A DNA stretch of 64,000 nt from Frateuria defendens (GTDB taxonomy: Bacteria > Pseudomonadota > Gammaproteobacteria > Xanthomonadales > Rhodanobacteraceae): the NCBI RefSeq assembly GCF_001182895.1, contig NZ_LFQR01000045.1, forward strand, positions 1 through 64,000, in the 5' to 3' direction. A program made the position numbers and the translations under genes. Shown piece after piece: positions 26,038 through 35,058 of the stretch (positions within the stretch are counted from its first letter, which is position 1; every line of letters begins with the position of its first letter). A model generated the notes under the pieces. That model did no database searches and was not told the origin of the DNA. It saw only the letters and a program-made list of their open reading frames with translations.

Positions 26038-26592
26038 TTACTTCTTGGTCTTGGTCTTGGTCTTGGCGACCTTGGAGGCCTTCACCACCTTGGCGGGTGC
26101 GGCCTTCTTCACGGCGACCTTCTTCGGGGCGGCCTTCTTCACCGCGACCTTCTTGACGGCAACCTTCTTCACCGCGGCCTTCTTGGCGGCCGCCGGCTTC
26201 TTCGCAGCCGCCTTCTTGGCGACCTTCTTCACGGCGGCCTTCTTGACGGCCGGCTTCTTGGCGACCGGCTTCTTGACGGCGGCCTTCTTTACAGCGGTCT
26301 TCTTGACGGCCTTCTTGGCCGCCGGTTTCTTGGCAGTGGTTTTCTTGGCAGTGGCCATGGTTCGTCTCAGCTCCTCATCAGTTGGCAGTGGTTGCCCAGT
26401 AAAAGCATGCAGGAACGCCTCCACCAGCAAATCGCTGTTGGTGGCGTGCCGAAGATTGTTCACCTGGCGATGGGTGCGCAGATCCGACAGCAACCTCAAA
26501 ACATGAAGCGGGATGGATACCGTGATCTTGCGTACCGCGCCGGCCTTTTCACCATGCTCGACATAAGGCTCTACGAAGTTGTTTATCGCCAT
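26038..26592 (-). CDS. metJ: MetJ-type methionine repressor fused to histone-H1-like Lys/Ala tail
   Basis: A 184-residue protein of two parts. Residues 1-78 match MetJ very closely: KITVSIPL (the DNA-contacting beta-strand), [12 protein letters not shown] and [16 protein letters not shown] (the helices that bind S-adenosylmethionine and dimerise). Residues 79-184 are a Lys/Ala/Val/Pro repeat ([19 protein letters not shown] and so on) like bacterial H1 homologues. The tail replaces the C-terminal helix of E. coli MetJ (about 104 residues). The single frame has no interruption and a GGAAG site before the ATG. Expected role: SAM-dependent repression of methionine genes, with added non-specific DNA binding. 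metB lies elsewhere in the window. Met79 begins MATAKKTT, an H1-like start, and could be an internal initiation site. Confidence 0.9.
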   Translation of the reverse strand: MAINNFVEPYVEHGEKAGAVRKITVSIPLHVLRLLSDLRTHRQVNNLRHATNSDLLVEAFLHAFTGQPLPTDEELRRTMATAKKTTAKKPAAKKAVKKTAVKKAAVKKPVAKKPAVKKAAVKKVAKKAAAKKPAAAKKAAVKKVAVKKVAVKKAAPKKVAVKKAAPAKVVKASKVAKTKTKTKK

Positions 26593-26621
26593 GTCTTCCG
26601 TTCCCCGTGATTCCGAAGCGA

Positions 26622-26650
26622 AAGCTATTCCTGAAGGTTTCAGCTGTCAA
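26622..26650 (-). promoter_or_regulatory. Proximal promoter of MetJ-histone gene
   Basis: Minus strand consensus TTGACA (26650-26645), a 17-base spacer and TAGCTT (26627-26622), giving a leader of roughly 22 bases before the ATG at 26592. Confidence 0.65.
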
Positions 26651-26750
26651 TTGATTTTAGCCTCGCAATCAGGCCTTTTCATCCGCCCCAGGAAGAGCCG
26701 AAAAGCCCGGCGCGACAAGGCCTTCCGGGCATTCGTGTTTGATTTGTTTT

Positions 26751-26774
26751 GGACGTCTATACATCCATACGATA
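26751..26774. promoter_or_regulatory. Candidate tandem met boxes (MetJ operator)
   Basis: On the minus strand three adjacent octamers read TATCGTAT, GGATGTAT, AGACGTCC. Against the MetJ consensus AGACGTCT they match 4, 5 and 7 of 8 bases. MetJ binds arrays of two or more such octamers cooperatively. A TTAGGC-16-TATAGA distal promoter overlaps the last box, so it could mediate autoregulation. It is about 160 bases upstream of the start codon. The interval 26593-27060 holds no gene. Confidence 0.45.
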
Positions 26775-27060
26775 ATCGCCTAAAAATAACCGTATCGCCG
26801 AAACCCGCATGGCACAAGGCTTTGCGGACTTATCGCCGACGCGAAGCGTCGAGCGACCAACGCGACGGCGACCCGCGTCGCGCATCGCGGGAGCCCCGCC
26901 CGAACCCGCCCTGCGCATGAACGGTTCTCGACCGGAGGCGCCCTCGGCGGCGTCGGTCGACGGGGCGACCAGGCCGGCTCCGCGATGCGAACCACGTCCC
27001 GATCGCCGCCTCGCCCGCCCCGCAACTTTCTCCGCGGCGGCGCGGCTTCCCCGACACAGA

Positions 27061-27094
27061 AACGCCGACGGCCGTCTAGGCGGCCGTCGGCGTT
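27061..27094 (-). terminator. Strong hairpin after gcvH
   Basis: A perfect 14-bp stem (AACGCCGACGGCCG with its complement) and a six-base loop, 20 bases past the gcvH stop. It lacks a long T-run. Confidence 0.65.
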
Positions 27095-27113
27095 CGCAAA
27101 CCGGCGGCGCCGG

Positions 27114-27509
27114 TCAGTGCTCTTCGTTCTCGACCAGCTCGGCGTAGGCGTCGGCGTCGAGCAGCTCGTTCAACTCCTCGCGGTTGCTGGCGCGCACGGC
27201 GAAGATCCAACCCTCGCCGAAGGCGTCCTCGTTGATGGTCTCGGGCTTGTCGCCGAGCAGCTCGTTGACCTCGACCACTTCGCCGGACACCGGCGAGTAG
27301 ATGTCGGAGGCGGCCTTCACCGATTCCACCACGGCCACGCCGCTGCCGGCCTTCACGCTGGCGCCCACCTCGGGCAGCTCGACGTAGACCAGGTCGCCGA
27401 GCTGGCTCTGCGCGTGGTCGGAGATGCCCACGCGCACCAGGCCATCGTCTTCGACGCGGGCCCACTCGTGGGACTTGAGGAATTTCAGATCGCCGGGAAT
27501 CTCGCTCAT
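27114..27509 (-). CDS. gcvH: Glycine cleavage system H protein
   Basis: A 131-residue lipoyl carrier that shuttles the aminomethyl group between the P and T proteins of glycine cleavage. The lipoylation site lies in [18 protein letters not shown] (the lysine near residue 65), within the hallmark beta-hairpin; YVELPEVG and the C-terminal GEGWIFAV also fit. The start at 27509 ([16 protein letters not shown]) gives standard length; upstream in-frame codons would add an arbitrary extension. It follows gcvT by about 96 bases in the same direction, so a gcvTH operon is likely. gcvP is not in the window. Confidence 0.97.
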   Translation of the reverse strand: MSEIPGDLKFLKSHEWARVEDDGLVRVGISDHAQSQLGDLVYVELPEVGASVKAGSGVAVVESVKAASDIYSPVSGEVVEVNELLGDKPETINEDAFGEGWIFAVRASNREELNELLDADAYAELVENEEH

Positions 27510-27605
27510 GGTCGGTCCAGTCGTCGCAGAGTTTGTGTTGGAGAAGGGCGTGATTCTAACCGCATCGGATGACAGGCCACGCATCGGGCGGCATGCCGAT
27601 GTGGC

Positions 27606-28706
<1,101 letters not shown>

Positions 28707-28733
28707 TACGGTATGTGTCCCGGCGAAAAACAC

Positions 28734-28763
28734 ATTATCGTTGGCTCGCCGGGGGCAATCCAA
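28734..28763 (-). promoter_or_regulatory. Promoter of gcvTH
   Basis: Minus strand TTGGAT (28763-28758), an 18-base spacer and GATAAT (28739-28734). The transcript start would lie near 28727, about 20 bases from the gcvT ATG. Confidence 0.6.
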
Positions 28764-28850
28764 GCTGCACCGCTCCATCGGCGGCGGAAACAGGCACGCT
28801 GGCGCACCGCCTCGCCTCCGTCTCGCGTCCCCTCAAGGAAGGCTGTACGC

Positions 28851-29993
28851 ATGTCCCCGAACGCCGGATCGGCCACGCTCGATACCGTCAGCACGCCGCC
28901 GCGCCTGCGCGTCACCGGCGACTGGACGCTGGCGCACCTGGCCGAGCTGTACCGCACGCTGTCGCCGATGTTCGGCAAGCTGGACGCGCGCACCGCGGTG
29001 GATTTCGGCGGGCTCGGCGAGCTGGACACCGCCGGCGCGGGCCTCCTGTCCGAGCTGGTCGGCACGCAGCGCCTGCGCGAGCTCGCGCGCGAGGCCGCCG
29101 ACCTCTCCGCGGCGCGGCGCGCCCTGATCGAGACCGTGTGCGAGGCGGTCACGGTATGGCGCCAGCCGATGCCCCGCCCGTCGCGCCAGCCGGCGGTGCT
29201 GGAGGTGCTCTCGCGCATCGGCGGCGCGGTGGAGAACGTGTGGGGCCAGCAGCGCTACCTGCTTGGCTTCATCGGCCTGACCCTGGAGACGCTGGCGCGC
29301 AACCTGTTCCACCCGCGCCGCTGGCGCCTCACGCCGCTCACCGCGCACATCGAGCAGACCGGCATGGACGCCATCCCCATCGTGGCCCTGCTCACCTTCA
29401 TGGTGGGCGCGGTGGTGGCCTTCCTGGGCGCCACCGTGCTGCGCGACTTCGGCGCCACCGTGTACACGGTGAACCTGGTGGGCTTCTCCTTCCTGCGCGA
29501 GTTCGGCGTGCTGCTCACCGCCATCCTGATGGCCGGCCGCACCGCCAGCGCCTTCACCGCGCAGATCGGCGCGATGAAGGCCAACGAGGAGATCGACGCC
29601 ATCCGCGCACTGGGCCTGGACCCGATGGAGCTGCTGGTGCTGCCGCGCGTGCTGGCGCTCCTGGTGTCGCTGCCGATGCTCACCTTCATCGCGATGATCG
29701 CCGGCATCGTGGGCGGCGGCCTGGTCTGCGCGGCGATCCTGGACATCCCGCCGGTGATGTTCCTCGGCATCCTGAAGAGCGACGTCGGCGTGCAGCACTT
29801 CCTGCTGGGCCTGGCGAAGGCGCCGGTGTTCGCCTTCCTGATCGCGGTGATCGGCTGCATCGAGGGCCTCAAGGTCTCCGGCAGCGCGCAGTCGGTGGGC
29901 GAGCACACCACCTCCAGCGTGGTGCAGTCGATCTTCATGGTGATCCTGGTCGATGCGGTGGCGGCACTCTTTTATATGGAGATGGGCTGGTGA
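28851..29993 (+). CDS. mlaE: MlaE-family lipid ABC transporter permease with N-terminal STAS domain
   Basis: A 380-residue protein. Residues about 18-100 form a STAS domain (GLGELDTAGAGLLSELVG), equivalent to MlaB, fused to an MlaE permease with about five membrane segments. The permease includes the conserved EFGVLLTAILMAGRTASAFTAQIGAMKANEEIDAI segment. It is the inner-membrane component that moves phospholipids between membranes. GGAAGG precedes the ATG at 28851. The stop overlaps the GTG start of the ATPase gene (GTGA). The fusion makes a separate mlaB unnecessary; none is seen. Confidence 0.94.
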   Translation: MSPNAGSATLDTVSTPPRLRVTGDWTLAHLAELYRTLSPMFGKLDARTAVDFGGLGELDTAGAGLLSELVGTQRLRELAREAADLSAARRALIETVCEAVTVWRQPMPRPSRQPAVLEVLSRIGGAVENVWGQQRYLLGFIGLTLETLARNLFHPRRWRLTPLTAHIEQTGMDAIPIVALLTFMVGAVVAFLGATVLRDFGATVYTVNLVGFSFLREFGVLLTAILMAGRTASAFTAQIGAMKANEEIDAIRALGLDPMELLVLPRVLALLVSLPMLTFIAMIAGIVGGGLVCAAILDIPPVMFLGILKSDVGVQHFLLGLAKAPVFAFLIAVIGCIEGLKVSGSAQSVGEHTTSSVVQSIFMVILVDAVAALFYMEMGW

Positions 29994-30796
29994 GCGCGAA
30001 ACCGGAAACCGCAGCGGCCGAGCCGGTGATCCAGGTACGCGGCCTGGTCAACCGCTTCGGCGCGCAGACGGTGCACGAGCACCTCGACCTGGACGTCTAC
30101 CGCGGCGAGATCCTCGGCGTGGTGGGCGGCTCGGGCACCGGCAAGTCGGTGCTGCTGCGGACCATCGTGGGCCTGCGCCGCCCCAGCGCCGGCCAGGTGC
30201 GCGTGTTCGGCGAGGACCTGCTCGACCTGCCGCCGGAGCGCCGCTCGCGCATCGAGCGCCGCTTCGGCGTGCTGTTCCAGGGCGGCGCGCTGTTCTCCTC
30301 GCAGACGGTGGCCGAGAACGCCGCCACCCCGCTGATCGAGCACGCCGGCCTCGACCGCGCCCTGGCCGAGAAGCTGGCGCGGCTCAAGCTCGCGCTGGCC
30401 GGGCTGCCCAACGACAGCGCCGCCAAGCTGCCTGCCGAACTCTCCGGAGGCATGGTCAAGCGCGCGGCGCTGGCGCGCGCGCTGGCGCTCGACCCGGACA
30501 TCCTGTTCCTGGACGAACCCACCGCCGGCCTCGACCCGATCGGCGCGGCCGCCTTCGACCAGCTGATCCTCACCCTGCGCGACGCGCTCGGCCTCACCGT
30601 GTTCCTGGTCACCCACGACCTGGACACGCTCTACACCATCTGCGACCGCGTCGCCGTGCTGTCGCAGAAGAAGGTGCTGGTGACCGACACGCTCGACGTG
30701 GTGGCGGCCACCGACGACGCCTGGGTGCAGGAATACTTCCACGGTCCGCGCGGTCGCGCGGCACAGTCGGCCGCCGACGCGCGGCCCAGGAGCTGA
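29990..30796 (+). CDS. mlaF: MlaF-family ABC transporter ATPase
   Basis: A 268-residue nucleotide-binding subunit. Walker A is GGSGTGKSVLL, the signature is ELSGGMVKRAALARAL, Walker B is DILFLDEPTAGLDP and the switch histidine is VTHDLD. The start is GTG at 29990, overlapping the permease stop; no ATG gives a full N-terminus. It powers lipid transport with the STAS-MlaE permease and the MlaD-like protein that starts four bases downstream. Cytoplasmic. Confidence 0.95.
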   Translation: MSAKPETAAAEPVIQVRGLVNRFGAQTVHEHLDLDVYRGEILGVVGGSGTGKSVLLRTIVGLRRPSAGQVRVFGEDLLDLPPERRSRIERRFGVLFQGGALFSSQTVAENAATPLIEHAGLDRALAEKLARLKLALAGLPNDSAAKLPAELSGGMVKRAALARALALDPDILFLDEPTAGLDPIGAAAFDQLILTLRDALGLTVFLVTHDLDTLYTICDRVAVLSQKKVLVTDTLDVVAATDDAWVQEYFHGPRGRAAQSAADARPRS

Positions 30797-30800
30797 AGCT

Positions 30801-31739
30801 ATGGAGACCCGCGCCCATCACGTGGTGATCGGCCTGCTCACGGTGATCGTGGTGGCGGCCGCGCTGCTGTTCGGCCTGTGGCTGGCCAAGTCCAGCAACG
30901 ACCGCGCCTTCCGCGACTACCAGGTGGTGTTCAACGAGGCGGTCACCGGCCTCTCGCAGGGCGCCGCCGTGCAGTACAGCGGCATCAAGGTGGGCGCGGT
31001 GACCCAGCTCAAGCTCGACCCGGCCGACCCGCGCCGCGTGCTCGCCACCATCCGCCTGAGCGCGGACACGCCGGTGCGCCAGGACACCCACGCCCGCCTC
31101 GCGCTGACCGGCGTCACCGGCTTGGCGATCATCCAGCTGAGCGGCGGCTCGCCCCGCTCCCCGCCGCTGCACAGCCGCAGCGGCGCGCCGCCGGTGATCG
31201 TGGCCGACCCTTCGCCGCTCACCAAGCTGCTGGCCAACGGCGAGGACATCCTCACCAACATCAACGAGGTGGTGTCGCGCGCCACGCTGCTGCTGTCCGA
31301 CGACAACGTGGCCAAGATCGGCCGCACGCTCGACCACCTCGACCAGGCCACCGGCGCCATCGCCGAGCAGCGCGAGGACATCCGCGCCCTGCTGCGCCAG
31401 CTGGCCGAGGCCAGCCGCACCGCCAACGCCACCCTGGCGCAGGCCGAGGAACTGGCGAAACAGGGCAACGCCCTGATCGGCCAGCAGGGCCGCGCCACCC
31501 TGGACAGCGCGCAGGCGGCGATGGCCTCGGTGCAGCGCGCCACCGACAGCCTCGACCAGCTGCTGCGCAACAACCGCGAGGCGCTGGACGGCGGCATGCG
31601 CGGCTTGAGCGACCTCGGCCCCGCCGTGCGCGACCTGCGCCAGACGCTGGGCACCCTGCGCGGCATCACCCGCCGCCTCGACGACAACCCCGCCGGCTAC
31701 CTGCTCGGCCGCGACAAGACCAAGGAGTTCCAGCCATGA
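30801..31739 (+). CDS. mlaD: MlaD-like MCE-domain substrate-binding protein
   Basis: A 312-residue protein with an N-terminal membrane anchor (about 8-28, VVIGLLTVIVVAAALLFGLWLA) and one MCE domain (about 38-115; YQVVFNEAVTGLSQGAAVQYSGIKVGAV), followed by a long helical region (about 140-300) that would form a periplasmic tube or needle in a hexamer. It is longer than E. coli MlaD (about 183) and closer to the longer single-MCE proteins in this respect. It is the third gene of the transporter operon and its stop overlaps the lipoprotein start. Confidence 0.93.
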   Translation: METRAHHVVIGLLTVIVVAAALLFGLWLAKSSNDRAFRDYQVVFNEAVTGLSQGAAVQYSGIKVGAVTQLKLDPADPRRVLATIRLSADTPVRQDTHARLALTGVTGLAIIQLSGGSPRSPPLHSRSGAPPVIVADPSPLTKLLANGEDILTNINEVVSRATLLLSDDNVAKIGRTLDHLDQATGAIAEQREDIRALLRQLAEASRTANATLAQAEELAKQGNALIGQQGRATLDSAQAAMASVQRATDSLDQLLRNNREALDGGMRGLSDLGPAVRDLRQTLGTLRGITRRLDDNPAGYLLGRDKTKEFQP

Positions 31740-32371
31740 GAGCGCGCCTCGCCAGCCTTGCCGCCTGCTGCCTGCTGCTCGGCGCCTGCTCCGTGCTGCC
31801 CAAGGCCGAGGCGCCCACCGTGTACCGGCTGCCGGCCGCGCCCGCGAACGACCCGGACACGACGGCGGCCGCGCTGCCCTGGGCGCTGCGCATCGACACC
31901 CCGCTGGCCGGCGGCGGCCTGGACAGCGCGCGCATCGCGGTGCTGCCCGGCCCCGACGAGATCACCAGCTACAAGGGCGCGCGCTGGAGCGACCGCGCCC
32001 CGGTGCTGCTGCGCGACCGCCTGTTCGACGCCTTCCTCGCCAGCGGCCGCGTGCCCCGGCTCAGCGTGGACGACGGCAACCTGCAGGCCGACCTGGAACT
32101 GGGCGGCAGCCTGCGCGCCTTCCAGTCCGAGTACCAGGACGGCCGCCCGGTGGTGGTGATCCGCTACGACGCGCAGCTGATCCGCAGCGGCGCCCAGCGC
32201 ATCCTCGCCGCGCGCCGCTTCGACGTGCGCGTGCCGGCCGCCGGCAAGGAGGTGCCGCAGGTGGTGGCCGCCTTCGGCGCCGCCAGCGACCAGCTCGCCG
32301 CGGCGGTCATCCCCTGGACCTTGCAGGCCGCCGCGCAGGCGCCGGCTCGATCCAGCGAAAGGTCAGATTGA
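31736..32371 (+). CDS. ABC-type transport auxiliary lipoprotein
   Basis: A 211-residue lipoprotein of the PqiC/ABC-auxiliary type. The lipobox is LLLGACS, with the acylated cysteine near residue 19. The mature part has TVYRLPAA, the SARIAVLPGPDEITSYKGARWSDRAPVLLRD segment typical of the family, and a C-terminal amphipathic helix. It would sit in the outer membrane and dock the MCE complex. ATG at 31736 overlaps the mlaD stop (ATGA). The 3' end overlaps the convergent alkB gene by 65 bases, an unusually long tail-to-tail overlap. Confidence 0.92.
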   Translation: MRARLASLAACCLLLGACSVLPKAEAPTVYRLPAAPANDPDTTAAALPWALRIDTPLAGGGLDSARIAVLPGPDEITSYKGARWSDRAPVLLRDRLFDAFLASGRVPRLSVDDGNLQADLELGGSLRAFQSEYQDGRPVVVIRYDAQLIRSGAQRILAARRFDVRVPAAGKEVPQVVAAFGAASDQLAAAVIPWTLQAAAQAPARSSERSD

Positions 32372-32966
32372 TCCGCGGCCCGACGGCCGCGCGCGTCCTC
32401 GGCAGTGCGTGCCGGTAGAGGCGCTGCGTGTCGCCGGCCATGCGCAGCAGGCTGCCGTGCGGCAGCACGAGGTCGAGCCCCTCGCCGGCCGCCGCTTGGC
32501 CGGCGGCGTCCTTGCGCCGCAGGCGGAAACGTCTCACGGCGCCGAGGCTGAGCGAGGCGATCACCGGCTGCGCGCCGAGCTCCGGCTCGTCGTCGCTGTG
32601 CCAGCCCATCGCGTCATGGCCGTCGCGGTAGAGGTTGGCGAGCACGCTGTTGAAGCGCGCATCGCAGGCGTCTTCCAGTCGCCCGCGCAGATCGCGCAGC
32701 GCCGCGGGCCAGGGTCGCGGCACGAAGCGCGCGCCCGAGTAGACGTAGACGGCCTCGGGGTCGCCGATCCAGCAGCTCAGCCGCGGCGAGGCCACCTCGC
32801 GTCCGAACAGGCGGATGCGGTGGACTTCCCACGGCACCGTGTCCAGCAGTTGCGCAAGCAGCGCATCGGCCTCCTCCGGCGCCAACCATTGCGGCAGCCA
32901 TTGCAGGTCGGCGCCGGGCAAGGCGAGCCGTTGCCAGGCGGGCGCGGGCGGGTTACGCAGGCTCAT
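32307..32966 (-). CDS. alkB: Alpha-ketoglutarate-dependent dioxygenase, AlkB family
   Basis: A 219-residue Fe(II)/2-oxoglutarate enzyme that oxidatively removes alkyl lesions from nucleic-acid bases. Iron ligands are HSDDE (HxD) and the histidine in YRHALP; the 2-oxoglutarate arginines are in RINLTFRW. NSVLANLYRDGHDAMGWHSDDE is a strong family signature. It resembles AlkB homologues that stand alone rather than the E. coli ada-alkB operon form. It overlaps the convergent lipoprotein gene at the 3' ends. Confidence 0.94.
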   Translation of the reverse strand: MSLRNPPAPAWQRLALPGADLQWLPQWLAPEEADALLAQLLDTVPWEVHRIRLFGREVASPRLSCWIGDPEAVYVYSGARFVPRPWPAALRDLRGRLEDACDARFNSVLANLYRDGHDAMGWHSDDEPELGAQPVIASLSLGAVRRFRLRRKDAAGQAAAGEGLDLVLPHGSLLRMAGDTQRLYRHALPRTRAAVGPRINLTFRWIEPAPARRPARSRG

Positions 32967-33342
32967 CCGGGTTCCCGAGGATCACCGGAGCGGGTAGAAG
33001 GTCGAGGTGAGCGCGGCCGCGACGGCTCGCTTTCGAAGAGGCAGGCGTGGCCGCGGCTTGGGACAAAGGCCAAGGCCCGACATCGTTTCATATCAAACGC
33101 CTTCATGTATCGGACACCCTCTTGATTAGAGCTTGTTCACGATACCCGCCGCGGCCGCGTGTAGGAGCGCGCCTTGCGCGCGACCGCGGTGCGACAACGT
33201 CTCCGCTGCGCAGGCTTGTCGCGCGCAAGGCGCGCTCCTACAGCATGGCGGCCATGCATCGAGGTGGTTGGCAGGCGCCTGGACGCCCTTCATCCCATCA
33301 GGGCCGTGCAAGCGTCCAGCCCGCGCGACGGCGCTCGCGCAC
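32967..33342. other. Non-coding interval with REP doublet
   Basis: No gene is seen between the alkB start and the amidase stop. The right half carries the GCTTGTTCACGAT motif (33130) and the REP doublet listed separately; the left half shows no structure that I can identify beyond an expected alkB promoter region. Confidence 0.6.
33161..33241. repeat. REP doublet with perfect 24-bp arms
   Basis: A 24-base arm (33161-33184, beginning GTAGGAGCGCGCC) is exactly complementary to 33218-33241, with 33 bases between. Each arm is itself partly palindromic (GCGCGC cores). It is the best-preserved copy of the unit also seen at 3469-3568 and 19816-19843. Confidence 0.8.
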
Positions 33343-34740
33343 CTACACGATCACCGGATACGCCGGCTCCGCATCCAGCGTCGCCGCGCACACTTGCGCC
33401 AGCTCCAGCAATTGCAGGTCCGAGCCGCGCGCGCCCACCAGCTGCAGGCCGATCGGCAGGCCGTCGGGCAAGGTGCCCATCGGGAGGCTCACCGCCGGGC
33501 AGCCGGCGAGGCTGGCGAAGCCGGTGAGGTCGGCCTGGTTGTCCGGCACCGGGCCGCCGAGCGGGAAGGCACCCTGCGGCGTGGTGGGCATCACCAGCAC
33601 GTCTACCTGCGAGAACAGGCGGCGCATCTTGAGCGTGGCGACGTCGAGCACGCGGTCGGCCGCCACGTAGTCGGCCGCGCTCTTGCGCGCGGCGTAGTCG
33701 AGCAGGGTGCGGAAACGCGGCGAGACGGGGCGCTCGGTGTCGGCCAGGTCGGCGGCGAAGGCGCCGAGCATCTCGGCCTCCATCAGCAGCAGGCCGGCGC
33801 GGCGGGTGCGGGCGAAGTCCCAGTCGGAGAAATCCACCGTGCGGCGCTCGCCCAGTTCGCGCGGCAGTTTCGCCAGCGCCGCCTCGAACACCTCGATCAC
33901 CGCCGGGGCCACGCCCACCGCGGCGAGGTCCGGCAGCAGGCCGCAGCGCAGCCGGCCCGGCTCCCAGTCCGGCGGTGCCAGCGCCACGCGGCGGCGGCGC
34001 GAGCGCGGGTCGTCGGCGTCGTAGCCGGCCAGCACCTGCAACAGCACGGTGAGATCGTCCACGCTGCGGGTGAGGATGCCCACGGTGTCCAGCCGCCGCG
34101 CCGCCGGCACCAGGCCGCGCGCGGAGATCTCCCCGTGGGTGGGCTTGAGCGCGTACACGCCGCAGTAGCTGGCGGGAATGCGGATCGAGCCCAGGCTGTC
34201 CGACCCCACCGCCGCCACCGCCAGCCCCGCCGCCACCGCCGCGGCCGCACCGCCGGAGGAACCGCCGGCCGTGTAGCCGTGGCGGTGCGGGTTGTGGGTG
34301 GCACCGAAGTGCGGGTTGTCGGTGGCGGCGCCGAGCGCGCCCTCGTCCATGTTGGTCTTGCCGATCAGCACCGCGCCGGCCGCGCGCAGGCGCGCCACCG
34401 CGTGCGAATCCTCCGCCACCGGCGCCTCGCGCCCGGGCAGGCCGGCGCGGGTGGGCCAGCCGGCCATGTCGAGGTTGTCCTTGAGCGCGATCGGCAGGCC
34501 GTCGAGGCGGCCGATCACGCCGTCGCGGCGGCGATGCTCGGCGGTGCCGGCCTGCTCCTGCAGCATGCCCAGGCGCAGGTCCACGTAGGCATGGAGCTTG
34601 GGGTCGATGCGCTCGATCGCCTGCTGGTAGGCCTCGGCCAGCACGCGCGGCCGCGTACGGCCCGCGGCCAGCCAGTGCAGCAGCTGGCACAGCGTGGCCC
34701 GGCGCAGGTCGAGGTCGGCGATCGGCGGCATGGCACTCAT
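33343..34740 (-). CDS. Amidase-signature-family hydrolase
   Basis: A 465-residue enzyme of the amidase signature family (Ser-cisSer-Lys triad): lysine in PIALKDNLD, cis-serine in GGSSGGAAAAVAAGL and nucleophile in SLGSIRIPAS. The usual GSDTGGSIR is GSDSLGSIR here, a small deviation. The start at 34740 (MSAMPPIADL) has GGGAGA five bases before it. No gatB or gatC is present, so this is not the tRNA amidotransferase subunit. The substrate is unknown. Confidence 0.9.
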   Translation of the reverse strand: MSAMPPIADLDLRRATLCQLLHWLAAGRTRPRVLAEAYQQAIERIDPKLHAYVDLRLGMLQEQAGTAEHRRRDGVIGRLDGLPIALKDNLDMAGWPTRAGLPGREAPVAEDSHAVARLRAAGAVLIGKTNMDEGALGAATDNPHFGATHNPHRHGYTAGGSSGGAAAAVAAGLAVAAVGSDSLGSIRIPASYCGVYALKPTHGEISARGLVPAARRLDTVGILTRSVDDLTVLLQVLAGYDADDPRSRRRRVALAPPDWEPGRLRCGLLPDLAAVGVAPAVIEVFEAALAKLPRELGERRTVDFSDWDFARTRRAGLLLMEAEMLGAFAADLADTERPVSPRFRTLLDYAARKSAADYVAADRVLDVATLKMRRLFSQVDVLVMPTTPQGAFPLGGPVPDNQADLTGFASLAGCPAVSLPMGTLPDGLPIGLQLVGARGSDLQLLELAQVCAATLDAEPAYPVIV

Positions 34741-35058
34741 GGATTCTCCCGCGTGGATGGTAGGGTCGACGGCCCGGCAAGGCGCCGGGCGGACCACGCC
34801 CACCCCGAGGGAGGATGGCGTCGGCAACCCAAGCTTGGGATCGACGTATTGCTTCATCATGGCCTCCCGCTCCCGCATCCACGGCCGCTTCCGCGCCGGG
34901 GAGCCGGCCGCGATGCCACGCCGATCCGGCTGCGATTATCGCCCCAGCCGGCAAAGCGGGCGCAAGCGGCGGCGCCCCATGCCGTTTGCCGCGTGCCCTG
35001 CGATTACGGACAATACTGGATTACCCCAGCCAGCTTGCAGCCGCCGACGGAGCCCGCC
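34741..35058. other. Divergent intergenic region, amidase / ETF-QO
   Basis: This interval of 318 bases carries the start regions of both divergent genes. An AATACT-type -10 near 35013 could serve the rightward gene. The amidase frame stays open upstream, but the extension has no family resemblance. No other feature is recognised. Confidence 0.45.

Noticed and set aside
26038-26357. Treating the Lys/Ala tail as a low-complexity artefact or misread frame
   Set aside because: The tail is in the same uninterrupted frame as MetJ, ends in a normal stop and matches the composition of real bacterial H1-like proteins.
26809-27147. A 112-codon plus-strand frame between the MetJ-histone gene and gcvH
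   Set aside because: Arg/Pro/Ala-rich, no ribosome-binding site, overlaps the gcvH terminator and 3' end; no coding character.
28707-28850. Glycine riboswitch in front of gcvT
   Set aside because: No conserved glycine-aptamer core was seen, and the predicted promoter leaves only about 20 bases of leader.
33133-35058. Long in-frame upstream extension of ETF-ubiquinone oxidoreductase
   Set aside because: It is antisense to the amidase gene, has no domain, and would double the normal length. The start at 35059 gives the expected N-terminus.
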